From assembly GCF_019343475.1 (NCBI RefSeq), contig NZ_CP072453.1:1550001-1614000 (forward strand): DNA of 64,000 bases, written 5' to 3'. Origin of the DNA: Providencia sp. R33 (GTDB taxonomy: Bacteria; Pseudomonadota; Gammaproteobacteria; Enterobacterales; Enterobacteriaceae). The notes below the pieces were generated by a model that had not been told where the DNA came from, made no database searches, and saw only the letters and a list, made by a program, of their open reading frames with translations. This document shows, one piece after another, positions 26,603 to 36,269 of this stretch (position 1 is the first letter of the stretch; each line of letters starts with the position of its first letter). Both the position numbers and the translations under genes were made by a program.

Positions 26603-27157
26603 ATGAAAATTAATATTATTGGCACCAGCGGCAGTGGTAAAAGTACCCTCTGCCGACAACTTGCATTGATGCTAAATGTGCCAGCTATTGAGCTGGATAG
26701 CCTATATTGGTTAGCAAATTGGCAAGGTTCCTCTGATGATGCGCTTAACCAAAAACTCAACACCGTATTAACTGGCGCTGCATCAGGGTGGGTGCTTGAT
26801 GGCAACTACACCCGAACACAACCCATCAAATGGAAAGATGTCGATATGGTTATTTGGTTAGATTATTCGTTACCTCGGACCTTATACCAATCTGTTGTGC
26901 GTACGGTGTCTCGCATTCGTTCAGGGCAAGAGCTGTGGGAAAATACGGGTAATAAAGAAAGCTGGAAAAATTCCTTTTTCAGTCGTAATTCGATTATTTT
27001 GTGGTTACTGAAGACTTACTACCCAAATAAGGAAAGAAACCTAAAACACATGGCGAATATTAATTTACGCCATATTCAATTTGTTCGGCTTACATCCCCA
27101 AAAGAAACACGTTTATTTTTACAGCAGATGGAAGCGCAGGTTGCGGCTAAAGGATAA
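26603..27157 (+). CDS. P-loop kinase of the adenylate-kinase/FlaR topology-modulation type
   Basis: A Walker A motif GTSGSGKST opens the 184-residue protein, followed by IELDSLYWLANWQ, GWVLDGNYTR and the Walker-B-like MVIWLDYSLPRTLY. This matches small AAA_17/FlaR kinases of unknown substrate. It is the last gene of the oxidoreductase/GNAT cluster, separated by 10 bp from the GNAT gene, so it may phosphorylate a product of that pathway; this is inference. Confidence 0.8.
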   Translation: MKINIIGTSGSGKSTLCRQLALMLNVPAIELDSLYWLANWQGSSDDALNQKLNTVLTGAASGWVLDGNYTRTQPIKWKDVDMVIWLDYSLPRTLYQSVVRTVSRIRSGQELWENTGNKESWKNSFFSRNSIILWLLKTYYPNKERNLKHMANINLRHIQFVRLTSPKETRLFLQQMEAQVAAKG

Positions 27158-27225
27158 GTTTATTTATGGTGGTGAGAGATAATCTCAGTAGCCATAAAGG
27201 CTACCGAGATACAATAACTTAGTCA

Positions 27226-28329
27226 CTAAATTTCATTACATGCAGTTTTCAGCATGGCGGTTTGTTGGTATTTTTCAATCCCTAATTCAATTAAGCGGCT
27301 GATTAGCTGCTGATACGTCATGCCGCCTTGTTGCCACAGTTTTGGATACATACTAATGTTCGTAAAGCCAGGCAATGTATTGATTTCGTTAATAACAACG
27401 TCATTATCTTCTGTTAAGAAAACATCAACACGAGACATACCGCTACAATTTAATGCGCGGTATGCAGATAATGCAATCTCACGAATTTTATCGCTAACAG
27501 CTTCATCTAACTGCGCAGGTGCCACAACAGAAGCACCATTTTCATCAATATACTTGGTGTGATAGGCATAAAAGCTATCATGTAAAACGATTTCACCACA
27601 CGGGCTGGCAAGCGGTTCATCATTACCCAATACCGCACACTCAATTTCACGCCCTTTTACTGCGCTTTCAATCAGAACTTTAATATCGAATAAGAAAGCA
27701 AAATCTAATGCAGCTTCAAATTCTGATGCATTATTAACTTTGCTGATCCCAACCGACGAGCCTTGGTTAGCAGGTTTAATAAACAGTGGTAAGCCTAGGA
27801 GCGCTACTGTTGCTTCATATTCTGTTGTCGCACGTTGATTTTTGAGTACGGTAATAAATGGGGCAATATTTAAGCCTGCGTCTCTGAGTAATCGTTTAGT
27901 TACGTCTTTGTCCATACAAGCAGACGAACCTAAAACACCCGGACCCACAAACGGTAAATTCGCCATACGCAATAAACCTTGCAACGAGCCGTCTTCACCT
28001 AAGTTACCGTGAACAATAGGGAAAATAACATCAATTTGTGGCAATGGTTTTGCATCTTCTAGGGAGATAAATTGTTCGTGGGTTCTTCCCGGAACAAGTG
28101 CAATACTACGTTTGGGTGTATTGAGTGCGATGCGGGATGGGTCGTCCCCATGTATCAGAAAATCGGCTTCATTATACTCGTGCCATTGACCTTCTTTATT
28201 GATACCCAAAAGGCATACATCAAACTTATGGCGATCTAGGCCATTAATAATATTTTTAGCTGATTGCAGAGAAACTTCATGCTCTGTCGATTTCCCACCA
28301 AAAATTACACCTACCCGTACTTTGCTCAT
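27226..28329 (-). CDS. ddlA: D-alanine--D-alanine ligase
   Basis: The 367-residue protein matches E. coli DdlA closely: RVGVIFGGKSTEHEVSLQSAKNI, VIFPIVHGNLGEDGSLQG, CMDKDVTKRLLRDAGLNIAPFI, the ATP-grasp loop PANQGSSVGISKV and INEINTLPGFTNISMYPKLW. It joins two D-alanines for peptidoglycan precursor synthesis in the cytosol. The ATG at 28329 has GGAG six bases upstream, preferred over a start four codons earlier. A LysR gene lies upstream on the same strand. Confidence 0.95.
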   Translation of the reverse strand: MSKVRVGVIFGGKSTEHEVSLQSAKNIINGLDRHKFDVCLLGINKEGQWHEYNEADFLIHGDDPSRIALNTPKRSIALVPGRTHEQFISLEDAKPLPQIDVIFPIVHGNLGEDGSLQGLLRMANLPFVGPGVLGSSACMDKDVTKRLLRDAGLNIAPFITVLKNQRATTEYEATVALLGLPLFIKPANQGSSVGISKVNNASEFEAALDFAFLFDIKVLIESAVKGREIECAVLGNDEPLASPCGEIVLHDSFYAYHTKYIDENGASVVAPAQLDEAVSDKIREIALSAYRALNCSGMSRVDVFLTEDNDVVINEINTLPGFTNISMYPKLWQQGGMTYQQLISRLIELGIEKYQQTAMLKTACNEI

Positions 28330-28463
28330 TATCTGCTCCAACGTAAGACACCATACCTAGCAGAGAAATATAGCACGCACGGGGAAAGTTATGTCATAAA
28401 ATCTTTATATTACAGTGAAGTTCGCTGTATTAATGAACAATCATTAGATTTTTGATGAAAACT

Positions 28464-29333
28464 CTACCTATTATTAATGTAATCAATACTGATATTGATT
28501 TGCTCAATCAGCCAGTTCGCAAAAATTGCCGCTGCATGATGTGAATCCAGGGGCTTTGGCGAAAGTAAATAATAAGCAGAACCATCTGGAATAAAACCAT
28601 CCGATGACTGAAGCTGCCCAGATTGAATTTCATCGATAACCATAAGAAATGATGCTAACGCAGTGCCTTGCCCCGCCAATGCCGCTTGAATACATAAATA
28701 GAAGTGTTCATAAGTCACATATTTGCAGCCTGTTAAATCCACTCCACTTTTCTGCTGCCATGTCTTCCATGCATCAGGACGCGATACACTTACCAATAGT
28801 GGTAGCATCATCGAACCACCTGAACGCAGTGATACTGCCCCCATTTGCTCTGAACATACCTTCATGGCATGTATTTGCCCGCCCCATGAAAAATCATTAC
28901 GCCTTAATGCGAGATCAACGTGTGTCTTCGCAAAATCAATGGCTCCACCAGCAGCAACAAGATGAACTGTAATGTGGGGATATCGTTGATAAAAGTCGGT
29001 TAAACGCGGAATTAACCACTTCATGGCAATCGTTGGCTCACAAGACAAGCTCACCACATCGGGTGTTGAGTTTGTTTTTATCTGCTCAACCGCTGCACTT
29101 AATTGCTCAAACATCCCACGGGTCGTCTGTAGAAGTAGTTGGCCTTCTGGCGTTAAAAAAACGGCACGATTTCGCCGCTCAAACAATTCCACACCAAGGT
29201 GCTCTTCCAATAGGCGAATTTGCCGGCTGATTGCACTGTGCGTGACGTTCAATTCTTGTGCGGCTTTAACAAAGCTGCCCGCTTTAGCCGCAATATCAAA
29301 AAAGCGTAAAGTCGATAACGGAGGTAGTTTCAT
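28464..29333 (-). CDS. LysR-family regulator, GcvA-like
   Basis: The 289-residue protein begins PPLSTLRFFDIAAKAGSFVKAAQELNVTHSAISRQIRLLEEHLGVELFERR, the GcvA/AmpR-type HTH, with a matching effector domain. It is divergent from a LysE-family exporter across about 150 bp and probably controls it. ddlA follows downstream on the same strand but with its own gap and ribosome site. Confidence 0.87.
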   Translation of the reverse strand: MKLPPLSTLRFFDIAAKAGSFVKAAQELNVTHSAISRQIRLLEEHLGVELFERRNRAVFLTPEGQLLLQTTRGMFEQLSAAVEQIKTNSTPDVVSLSCEPTIAMKWLIPRLTDFYQRYPHITVHLVAAGGAIDFAKTHVDLALRRNDFSWGGQIHAMKVCSEQMGAVSLRSGGSMMLPLLVSVSRPDAWKTWQQKSGVDLTGCKYVTYEHFYLCIQAALAGQGTALASFLMVIDEIQSGQLQSSDGFIPDGSAYYLLSPKPLDSHHAAAIFANWLIEQINISIDYINNR

Positions 29334-29480
29334 ATAGGTAACGAAAAGTAACAGATTTAAGTCAGGATAAATCGCTTTTTAACTTTATTCAATCTATTGA
29401 TAATAAAAACATTAATTAGCAAAAAATAATCATAACCATGATCATTACTGTAAGTTTTTATAACTCTTTAGGATACTTAA

Positions 29481-30095
29481 ATGAATGAAATTCTTGCGGT
29501 AGCAACGATTACAATCCTTGCCGTAATTAGCCCAGGGCCTGACTTTGCGATGGTGACTCGGCAAAGCTACACCTATGGCATAAAAACGGGTTTATTATGC
29601 GCTTTAGGCATTGCAATTGGCGTCCAAGTGCATGTGTTCTACACCATTTTTGGTATCACGCTAATAATTATGAGCTCAAGTACATTGTTTTTAGCGGTTA
29701 AGTTAATGGGGGTTTTTTATTTAGTTTATATCGGTATTAAGTCATTTATTAATAAAACAAAACTAGGCACTGATAGCACAACTTCGCAGCCAATTTCACA
29801 TTTTAACGCATTCAAAACAGGCTTTTTAACCAATGCGCTTAACCCAAAGACGATGTTTTTCGTTGTTTCTGTCTATAGCCAAGTTATTCAAGCAGGTAAT
29901 CCGATTTGGCTCAACCTTGGCTATGGGGTATTCATCTCATTGGTGCACTTAGTTTGGTTTAGCTTAATTGCGTTATTTTTTGCCACTCCCTCAGTACGCA
30001 ATAAGGTACTGATTTATCAAGCCATAATGGATAAAATTATCGGTATATTACTTATAGTATTGGGATTATCCCTATTATTCTTCAATGTGAGTTAG
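29481..30095 (+). CDS. LysE/RhtB-family amino acid exporter
   Basis: The 204-residue protein has about six helices, with ISPGPDFAMVTRQSYTYGIKTGLLCALGIAIG and TGFLTNALNPKTMFFVVSVYSQV, the classic RhtB/LysE signatures. It likely exports a homoserine-, threonine- or leucine-like amino acid. A GcvA-like LysR gene is divergent from it. Its stop codon overlaps the stop of the convergent NUDIX gene. Confidence 0.88.
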   Translation: MNEILAVATITILAVISPGPDFAMVTRQSYTYGIKTGLLCALGIAIGVQVHVFYTIFGITLIIMSSSTLFLAVKLMGVFYLVYIGIKSFINKTKLGTDSTTSQPISHFNAFKTGFLTNALNPKTMFFVVSVYSQVIQAGNPIWLNLGYGVFISLVHLVWFSLIALFFATPSVRNKVLIYQAIMDKIIGILLIVLGLSLLFFNVS

Positions 30096-30568
30096 GCCTT
30101 ATCAATGACCTGATAATATTCATTTACCATTTGTGCCAATTCAATCACATCCTTTGGAATATTTAAGTGAGTCAGTTGTTGAAAAGGCACCCAACTAAAT
30201 GGCGAAAAAGGTGGCTGTTCTGGTGAGGTTAATTCACACAAATAAACCATATCAATATGCCAATGGTCACCTTTTTTCTTATCCGCAATGAACTCTTTGA
30301 GGATAGCCATGGGCAATGGTAATGATTGAGTATGAGACGAATTAGCAACTAAGGCCTTAAAGGGGTAACCACAGCTAAGAATTTTGCAAGATAACCCAGT
30401 TTCTTCTAATACTTCACGGTATAACGCATCTTGTGGTTCTTCATTTTCTTCAATATGCCCACCCGGTGGTAACCAAAAACCTAGTTTAGGATGTTCATGG
30501 AGCAGAAACTCACCTTTTTCATTACGGATCATTGCTGTAGCCGTAAAGTGTTTTATCTCATGACTCAT
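30092..30568 (-). CDS. NUDIX hydrolase
   Basis: The 158-residue protein contains a NUDIX box, from GGHIEENEEPQDALYREVLEETG with the REXXEE core REVLEET, preceded by GFWLPPGG. It hydrolyses a nucleoside-diphosphate derivative; substrate unknown. I choose the ATG at 30568 (MSHEIKHFTATAMI) over an upstream TTG. It is directly downstream of the short cytidine deaminase on the same strand, about 23 bp away, suggesting a nucleotide housekeeping pair. Confidence 0.85.
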   Translation of the reverse strand: MSHEIKHFTATAMIRNEKGEFLLHEHPKLGFWLPPGGHIEENEEPQDALYREVLEETGLSCKILSCGYPFKALVANSSHTQSLPLPMAILKEFIADKKKGDHWHIDMVYLCELTSPEQPPFSPFSWVPFQQLTHLNIPKDVIELAQMVNEYYQVIDKA

Positions 30569-30591
30569 ACAATAATAACTCTTTTCAGTAT

Positions 30592-30978
30592 TTAACAACG
30601 CGATGCTTTCCAGTCATATGGCATCAGCTCAGCAAGTGTCACTTGGGTATTCTCATCTACACCAACGACCGTTTTTTTATTTTGCTCTGATAACTGGCTC
30701 AGTAGCTCACGACAACGCCCACAAGGTGGAACAATGCAACCCGAAGCGTCAACAGCGACAATCGCCTTGATGACTGAACGCCCTTCTTTTAGCATGTCAG
30801 CAACCGCCGCATGCTCTGCACAAAACCCCAACGAGCATGCGGAATCGATACTCACACCGCTATAAATTTTGCCGTCATCAGTTTCTAACGCTGCAGCAAC
30901 ATGGCCGCTTTCTATGTAGCCATTAAATGTCGCTGGCTTTGCATATTGTTTCGCAATATCAACGAGATGTTTTAACAT
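30592..30978 (-). CDS. Short cytidine deaminase-like zinc deaminase
   Basis: At 128 residues it is the short homotetrameric CDA form rather than the 294-residue E. coli Cdd. Zinc ligands are Cys53 in FCAEHAA with catalytic Glu55, and Cys86/Cys89 in PPCGRC. The SIDSACSLGFCAEHAA stretch recalls blasticidin-S-deaminase-like members as well, so the base or nucleoside substrate is uncertain. It is co-transcribed with a NUDIX gene. Confidence 0.85.
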   Translation of the reverse strand: MLKHLVDIAKQYAKPATFNGYIESGHVAAALETDDGKIYSGVSIDSACSLGFCAEHAAVADMLKEGRSVIKAIVAVDASGCIVPPCGRCRELLSQLSEQNKKTVVGVDENTQVTLAELMPYDWKASRC

Positions 30979-31054
30979 AATTACCCTCTTTTCATGTTAA
31001 TTGAACAACCTAATTAAACGCTAACATAATAAAAACTATTAATTTTTTTGTGCG

Positions 31055-32395
31055 CTACTCTAAGTCAACCATATACAATATCACTGATTTGATAGTGTCT
31101 AACGCAGCGGCTAGCTCATCGTAAGTCACTGTGCTTACAGCAATACGTATTGCTTGAGGAACGGCTATTGATGTGGAATAGGATCCCGCACTACTTACAG
31201 CAATATTGCGTTTGCTGAGCTGACTAATGACCGATTCAGAGCGTAATCCCTCAGGCAATGGCACCCAAATAAAATAGCTATTAGGATGCGCAATATAGGG
31301 AAAATCGCCAAATACTTGTTGGACAATTTTTTGCCTATTTTTCGCATCTTGCCGTTTATTGCGTTCAATTTTTGCAACTTCGCCTTTCACTAGCCAATCA
31401 CAAATAATTGCTGTTGTTAACGCTGGTGTATTCCATGTAGTTATACGTATTATTTTCTCAATATTATCAATGTATTGCTTAGGTGATAAAACAATTCCTA
31501 CTCGTAAGCCTGTCACGACATTTTTGGAAAAACCCGCAATGTAAAAGGTTCTTTCTGGGGCTAACATGGCTAATGGCGTAATGACTGGGCGGTGTAAAAA
31601 TGCATACGAACCATCTTCAATTAGCAAAAAATCATGTTTTTTGGCCATGGCTACCAGCATTTTTCGCGATGATAATGGCATGACCCAGCCTAACGGGTTA
31701 TGCAGAGTCGGCATGGTGTAATAAGCTCTCACTTTTCGATTCTGGCAAAGTAAATCTAACGCTTTAAGATCAGGCCCGTCATTTAATGCTGGAATAGCCA
31801 CTAGTTCAATATGATACATTTTTGCTAATGCTTTAAACCCTGGGTAGGTTAAGGCATCTACCGCCACAATATCACCTGGGCTAAACATACCTAAAACAAT
31901 CGTTGCCAAACCATGCTGTGCACCACTCACAAAAGTGAGTGTTTCAGCGGATACATTGCTAAACCCTTGCTGCATTAAATAGTTAGCTGCTATTACCCGC
32001 TCATGGTGCCTACCTGTATGCTGCTGGTAATAGAGGATCCCCTCTAAATCCCCCCCAACTGCCAGCTCCCTTAATGATTCTCGCAGTAATTTTGTTTGTT
32101 CCTTGGCAATAGGATAACTAAAGTTCAAATCTAACATTTCAGGCACAACATCATGTTGAATACTTAACGTGGGCAATAATTGAATGTCCCGAACAAACGT
32201 CCCTCGGCCGGTTTCTCCACTCACTAAACCTTTATCAATTAATTCACGGTAAACCCGAGATGCCGTGACTAAGGAAATCCCCTCTTGCTTAGCAAAAGTC
32301 CTATGTGGCTCTAAGCGGCTACCAGGTTTTAGCTCACCACTGATAATTTTTTCAGCAATTTTATCAACATACTTTTGGTAACGAGGCTGTGACAT
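31055..32395 (-). CDS. MocR-family regulator (GntR HTH fused to aminotransferase-like domain)
   Basis: Residues about 5-70 are a GntR HTH (GSRLEPHRTFAKQEGISLVTASRVYRELIDKGLVSGETGRGTF). The rest is an aminotransferase-like domain with LHNPLGWVMP, IEDGSYAF and the PLP lysine in AGFSKNVVTGLRVG. It is divergent from an EamA exporter 94 bp away; an 8-bp inverted repeat in that gap is a candidate operator. MocR/EamA pairs commonly regulate amino acid or vitamin export. Confidence 0.87.
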   Translation of the reverse strand: MSQPRYQKYVDKIAEKIISGELKPGSRLEPHRTFAKQEGISLVTASRVYRELIDKGLVSGETGRGTFVRDIQLLPTLSIQHDVVPEMLDLNFSYPIAKEQTKLLRESLRELAVGGDLEGILYYQQHTGRHHERVIAANYLMQQGFSNVSAETLTFVSGAQHGLATIVLGMFSPGDIVAVDALTYPGFKALAKMYHIELVAIPALNDGPDLKALDLLCQNRKVRAYYTMPTLHNPLGWVMPLSSRKMLVAMAKKHDFLLIEDGSYAFLHRPVITPLAMLAPERTFYIAGFSKNVVTGLRVGIVLSPKQYIDNIEKIIRITTWNTPALTTAIICDWLVKGEVAKIERNKRQDAKNRQKIVQQVFGDFPYIAHPNSYFIWVPLPEGLRSESVISQLSKRNIAVSSAGSYSTSIAVPQAIRIAVSTVTYDELAAALDTIKSVILYMVDLE

Positions 32396-32407
32396 GAAAT
32401 TGTACCT

Positions 32408-32429
32408 ATGACAATTTTTTGATTGTCAT
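32408..32429. promoter_or_regulatory. Inverted repeat between MocR gene and EamA gene
   Basis: ATGACAAT and ATTGTCAT are exact complements separated by six bases, 13 bases upstream of the MocR start and about 60 before the EamA start. The position suits an operator serving both divergent promoters. Confidence 0.5.
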
Positions 32430-32489
32430 GATTATCTACATTAATTTTCTCTTACTCAAGGCGCTTATTTATCTACTTTAAGGAAAGCT

Positions 32490-33374
32490 ATGGAACAAAC
32501 AATTACAACACTGCCTAATACAACACGAGGGTGGGCCAATGGCTTTATTGGTGTTGTCATCTTTAGCGGTTCATTACCCGCAACAAAAATTGCCATTGAA
32601 GGGTTTTCACCTGATTTTTTAACCGCTGCCCGTGCCACAATTGCTGGTATTCTTTCGTTAATTATTTTTATTTTTTTACGCCAAAAGATACCGAATAAAA
32701 CGTATTTTACCCCATTGCTCATTGTCGCCGTTGGCGGAGTGATTGGTTTTCCACTCCTATCGGCCCTTGCTTTGCAATATGTCAGTTCCGCGCATTCCAT
32801 TGTATTCATAGGATTGCTTCCCCTTGCAACTGCATTTTTTGCTGTTTTACGTGCTCGCGAGCGGCCTCGCAAATTGTTTTGGTTTTTTTCAGTAATAGGA
32901 AGTTTATTTGTAATCGGCTTCGCATTGTTTCAAGGTGGGAAAAGCACACTTGTTGGCGATTTATATATGATAGCCGCAATATTACTGTGTGGGCTTGGTT
33001 ATGCGGAAGGCGCCGTTTTATCAAAGAAATTAGGTAGTTGGCAGGTTATTTGCTGGGCCTTAGTGATCTCATTACCCATTATGCTAATACTGTGTGCGTT
33101 CTTATGGCCTGACAACCTCACCGACGTACCAACAAAAGCATGGTTAGGCTTAGTGTATGTTTCGTTCTTTAGTATGTTAATTGGGTTCTTTTTTTGGTAT
33201 CGGGGGCTCTCAGAAGGGGGTATTGCAGGTGTAGGTCAATTGCAGCTATTACAACCATTTATTGCTTTGCTACTTTCAGCTTGGTTGCTCAATGAAACCG
33301 TTAATGCCTTTATGATTGCATCCACGTGTGGCGTTATTTTTTGTGTTGCCGCCTCAAAAAAATTCGCCCGCTAG
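32490..33374 (+). CDS. EamA-family (DMT) exporter
   Basis: The 294-residue protein has ten helices in two EamA repeats: FSGSLPATKIAIEGFSPDFLTAARA in the first and YVSFFSMLIGFFFWYRGLSEGGIAGVGQLQLLQPFIA in the second. It is an inner-membrane exporter of unknown metabolite and is the probable target of the divergent MocR regulator. A terminator hairpin follows about 90 bp downstream. Confidence 0.87.
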   Translation: MEQTITTLPNTTRGWANGFIGVVIFSGSLPATKIAIEGFSPDFLTAARATIAGILSLIIFIFLRQKIPNKTYFTPLLIVAVGGVIGFPLLSALALQYVSSAHSIVFIGLLPLATAFFAVLRARERPRKLFWFFSVIGSLFVIGFALFQGGKSTLVGDLYMIAAILLCGLGYAEGAVLSKKLGSWQVICWALVISLPIMLILCAFLWPDNLTDVPTKAWLGLVYVSFFSMLIGFFFWYRGLSEGGIAGVGQLQLLQPFIALLLSAWLLNETVNAFMIASTCGVIFCVAASKKFAR

Positions 33375-33464
33375 AATTAAAGGGCAAATCAGGCACACAA
33401 AGCGCGATCGCGATAAAAAGTTACAGTAATGAAGCGTTAACATGGTCTTGTTCATTAAGATCAA

Positions 33465-33491
33465 AAATAGCCAGTTATTCACTGGCTATTT
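33465..33491. terminator. Terminator hairpin between EamA gene and leuE
   Basis: AAATAGCCAGT and ACTGGCTATTT form a perfect 11-bp stem with a 5-nt loop, between convergent genes, with AT-rich DNA on both sides. It probably serves both. Confidence 0.7.
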
Positions 33492-33510
33492 AATATTTCA
33501 GTACACTTTT

Positions 33511-34152
33511 TTAGGCAGTTAATGCTAATTTAGCTCCAAACATTAAAAACACCGCCCCGATACAGCTATTAGAGAATTTCGACAGTTTCTTATTATGTTT
33601 TACCATGTTCGTCACGGCCACTGCGCCGAAAATCAACAATGATAAATAAATCATGCTACACGTCTCTAAAATCACGCCAAGGATAAAGAATGGCACGCCT
33701 GCGCTTGGGTATGCAGGGTCAATAAACTGTATAAAAAACGATACATAAAAAATGATCATTTTAGGGTTTAGAAGACTCAAAAAAACCGCTTTTTTATAAG
33801 TCCCTTTCGTCTCTAAAATAATACTATCAACATCATGCGCCCCTTCTTTTTTGTGCAACACGCTATACAACGTTTTTATTCCTAAATAAAATAAATAAGC
33901 CGCACCTGCGTATTTAATTACACTAAAAAAGATTGGTGATGTTTTGACTAATGAAGCAACACCTAGAAAGGACAGGAAAATCAGTATTGCATCACCTGTA
34001 AACACCCCTAATGCAGCTTTATAACCATTTTTTACACCATATTTTGCACTGCTTGTTAAAACAAATAAAGAATTAGGGCCTGGTACCAGTGTAATAAAAA
34101 TCACACCGATAAGATAAGTCCATAAGTTTGTAATACCGAGATTTTCAAGCAT
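33511..34152 (-). CDS. leuE: Leucine efflux protein LeuE (LysE family)
   Basis: The 213-residue protein matches E. coli LeuE in order: LWTYLIGVIFITLVPGPNSLFVL, GVFTGDAILIFLSFLGVASLVKTSPI, YLFYLGIKTLY and SLLNPKMIIFYVSFFIQFID. It exports leucine and related amino acids across the inner membrane. It is monocistronic between a terminator and a 500-bp promoter region. Confidence 0.88.
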   Translation of the reverse strand: MLENLGITNLWTYLIGVIFITLVPGPNSLFVLTSSAKYGVKNGYKAALGVFTGDAILIFLSFLGVASLVKTSPIFFSVIKYAGAAYLFYLGIKTLYSVLHKKEGAHDVDSIILETKGTYKKAVFLSLLNPKMIIFYVSFFIQFIDPAYPSAGVPFFILGVILETCSMIYLSLLIFGAVAVTNMVKHNKKLSKFSNSCIGAVFLMFGAKLALTA

Positions 34153-34654
34153 AGGGAACCTGCTAACTCAATAAAAGTTATAACAAAAAATTCACATTAA
34201 TTCCTGATAGTGATTATGATACAGGTTTTATTTTTTTATAAAAGATATCACTACATAATACACCAATATATAGCTTAATATTTCAATATTGTTTTATATT
34301 ATGGATTATATGAATCGTTTTCAGTGCTGGTTTTAGAGTTATAGTTCAACCAAAACCATTAAGTTAGAAGCAAACTAAAAACACCTCATCCAACAGAGTT
34401 ATACTCCAATAAAAACACAAAAATAAGCATTATGTGGAAGTTTTTGCTTGGAAATGTTGATGGTGATTTGATTCTCATTTCGCGTTATAACATAAGAGCT
34501 TATTAATGCCCTAAATAGGGTTACAAATAACAATAATGATTTAGCTTAGATTTTTTTAACCATTTTAATAAAAATATTCAGCTCACATTTAATTAACAAA
34601 TCTCAGATAATTAAAATAGAAAGTACTTTATATTTATCAGTTTTTAGGGATCTC
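34153..34654. other. Divergent intergenic region leuE / AraC gene
   Basis: About 500 bp of AT-rich DNA with no reading frame of note. A short palindrome CCCTAAATAGGG occurs near 34510. Both promoters must lie here; I could not single out convincing -35/-10 pairs. Confidence 0.4.
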
Positions 34655-35476
34655 ATGGAAAGCGCTAACTACTTTCATTTACAAGAGCTCAATGGCCTTG
34701 AAATGATAAATGCTCGATATCACCGACAAAAATTTTCTCGTCATAGCCACGAAGGTTTCTGTATTGGCGTTATTGAAGATGGTGCTCAGCAATTCTTTCG
34801 TACGGGTGAAAACCACTATGCACCAAAAGGCGATATCATTTTGGTCAATGCCGATGAAATTCACACGGGTTCGTCTGCAATGGAAAATGGTTGGTCATAT
34901 CAGGCGATTTACCCTACCCCTGACATGTTTTCTCAGCTCACCACCGATTTAAAAATTGAAAATCAAGGATTCGTACCTTGGTTTCCTAGTGCGGTCGTGC
35001 AAGATACAGGATTAGCAACTCAGTTACGGTTACTTTTCAGCTTGTTATTGCAACCTGGAAACATACTGTTTAAAGAAACCTTACTGCTCTCTACGTTAAG
35101 TTGGTTAACGCTACGCTATAACCAGACTAAAACCGAATTAACTAAAATTACCCCTGCAAAACAGCGTATAAAACAAATTTGCGAGTTGATGATAAATACC
35201 TGTGAGCAAGAACATTCTTTAACGGAATTAGCCCAAATAGCGGGCTTCAGTCAATGGCACTTTCTAAGACAATTTAAACTGCAAACAGGCACAACGCCTC
35301 ATGTTTTTTTGGTTCAAGCTCGTCTGCATAAAGCTAAAAAACTATTATTAGCAGGAGACTCCCCTGCTGATGTTTCGAATTTATGTGGTTTTTCTGATCA
35401 AAGCCATTTTACACGCCACTTTAAACAATCATTAGGCGTCACTCCGGGTAATTTTGTACGTCATCTAATAACGTAA
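34655..35476 (+). CDS. AraC-family regulator with cupin sensor, next to azlCD
   Basis: The 273-residue protein has an N-terminal cupin (HRQKFSRHSHEGFCIGVIEDG) and a C-terminal AraC double HTH (LTELAQIAGFSQWHFLRQFKLQTGTTPHVFL, then VSNLCGFSDQSHFTRHFKQSLGVTPGNF). This type commonly sits beside AzlC/AzlD exporters and controls them in response to a branched-chain or other amino acid. The ATG follows AGGG. azlC starts about 90 bp downstream. Confidence 0.87.
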   Translation: MESANYFHLQELNGLEMINARYHRQKFSRHSHEGFCIGVIEDGAQQFFRTGENHYAPKGDIILVNADEIHTGSSAMENGWSYQAIYPTPDMFSQLTTDLKIENQGFVPWFPSAVVQDTGLATQLRLLFSLLLQPGNILFKETLLLSTLSWLTLRYNQTKTELTKITPAKQRIKQICELMINTCEQEHSLTELAQIAGFSQWHFLRQFKLQTGTTPHVFLVQARLHKAKKLLLAGDSPADVSNLCGFSDQSHFTRHFKQSLGVTPGNFVRHLIT

Positions 35477-35567
35477 AAAGAGCAATTTTATTCTATCTGC
35501 GACCAATTCATATCCTTAATATGAATGACACGTTACAGACTCATGATTTCAATAGGTATTAGTTAAC

Positions 35568-36269
35568 ATGAATTCAAAGCAAAACCGCAGCTGGCAAAAA
35601 ACCATGATGGATGGCGCCGCTCATTCCGCACCTCTTAACCTTGCCGTGATCCCGTGGGGCGTACTCGCGGGCTCAATGGCTGTAGAGACAGGGTTAGATT
35701 TTTGGCAAAGTGTAGCAATGTCAGCGATGGTTTTTGCAGGTGCAGCTCAGCTAGTTACTCTCGGACTACTCAATTCAGGTACTGGCTTTATCACGATTGT
35801 GATTTCAGTATTCTTTATTACATCCCAACATTTGCTGTATGGGCTAACGCTACGCCCTCAAGTGAAAGATTTCACAACCCCTCAGAGGCTCAGTATTGGT
35901 TTTCTTCTCACCGATGAATTGTTCGCTATCAGCGCGGCGAAACGTCAAAGTTTGAGTTTTCCCTACCTATTTGGCGCAGGGTTTAGTTTTTATCTTGTTT
36001 GGCTAATCACCAGCCTTTGTGGCATTGCGATGGCGAATATTGTTGGCGACTTAAGCCGCTTACACCTTGATTTCTCAGTAGTGGCAACACTTCTCGCGAT
36101 TGTTGTACCTTTGACGAAAAAAATCAGCACGTTATGTGGCGTCATTTTCTCTCTCGTCGTAGCCATAACCTTATCTATGTACTCCATCAGTAGCGCGATT
36201 GTCATTGCAGGTGTCGGTGGAATGTTTGTCTCGGTCATCGTTGCGCGCATATTAAAGGAGGAAAAATGA
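35568..36269 (+). CDS. azlC: AzlC-family branched-chain amino acid exporter, large subunit
   Basis: The 233-residue membrane protein has the AzlC signatures AVIPWGVLAGSMAVETGLDFWQSVAMSAMVFAGAAQLV and SQHLLYGLTLRPQVKDF, followed by FLLTDELFAI. Together with AzlD it forms an exporter for branched-chain amino acids (E. coli YgaZ/YgaH export valine and methionine). The stop overlaps the azlD start by four bases (ATGA), showing translational coupling. Confidence 0.9.
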   Translation: MNSKQNRSWQKTMMDGAAHSAPLNLAVIPWGVLAGSMAVETGLDFWQSVAMSAMVFAGAAQLVTLGLLNSGTGFITIVISVFFITSQHLLYGLTLRPQVKDFTTPQRLSIGFLLTDELFAISAAKRQSLSFPYLFGAGFSFYLVWLITSLCGIAMANIVGDLSRLHLDFSVVATLLAIVVPLTKKISTLCGVIFSLVVAITLSMYSISSAIVIAGVGGMFVSVIVARILKEEK

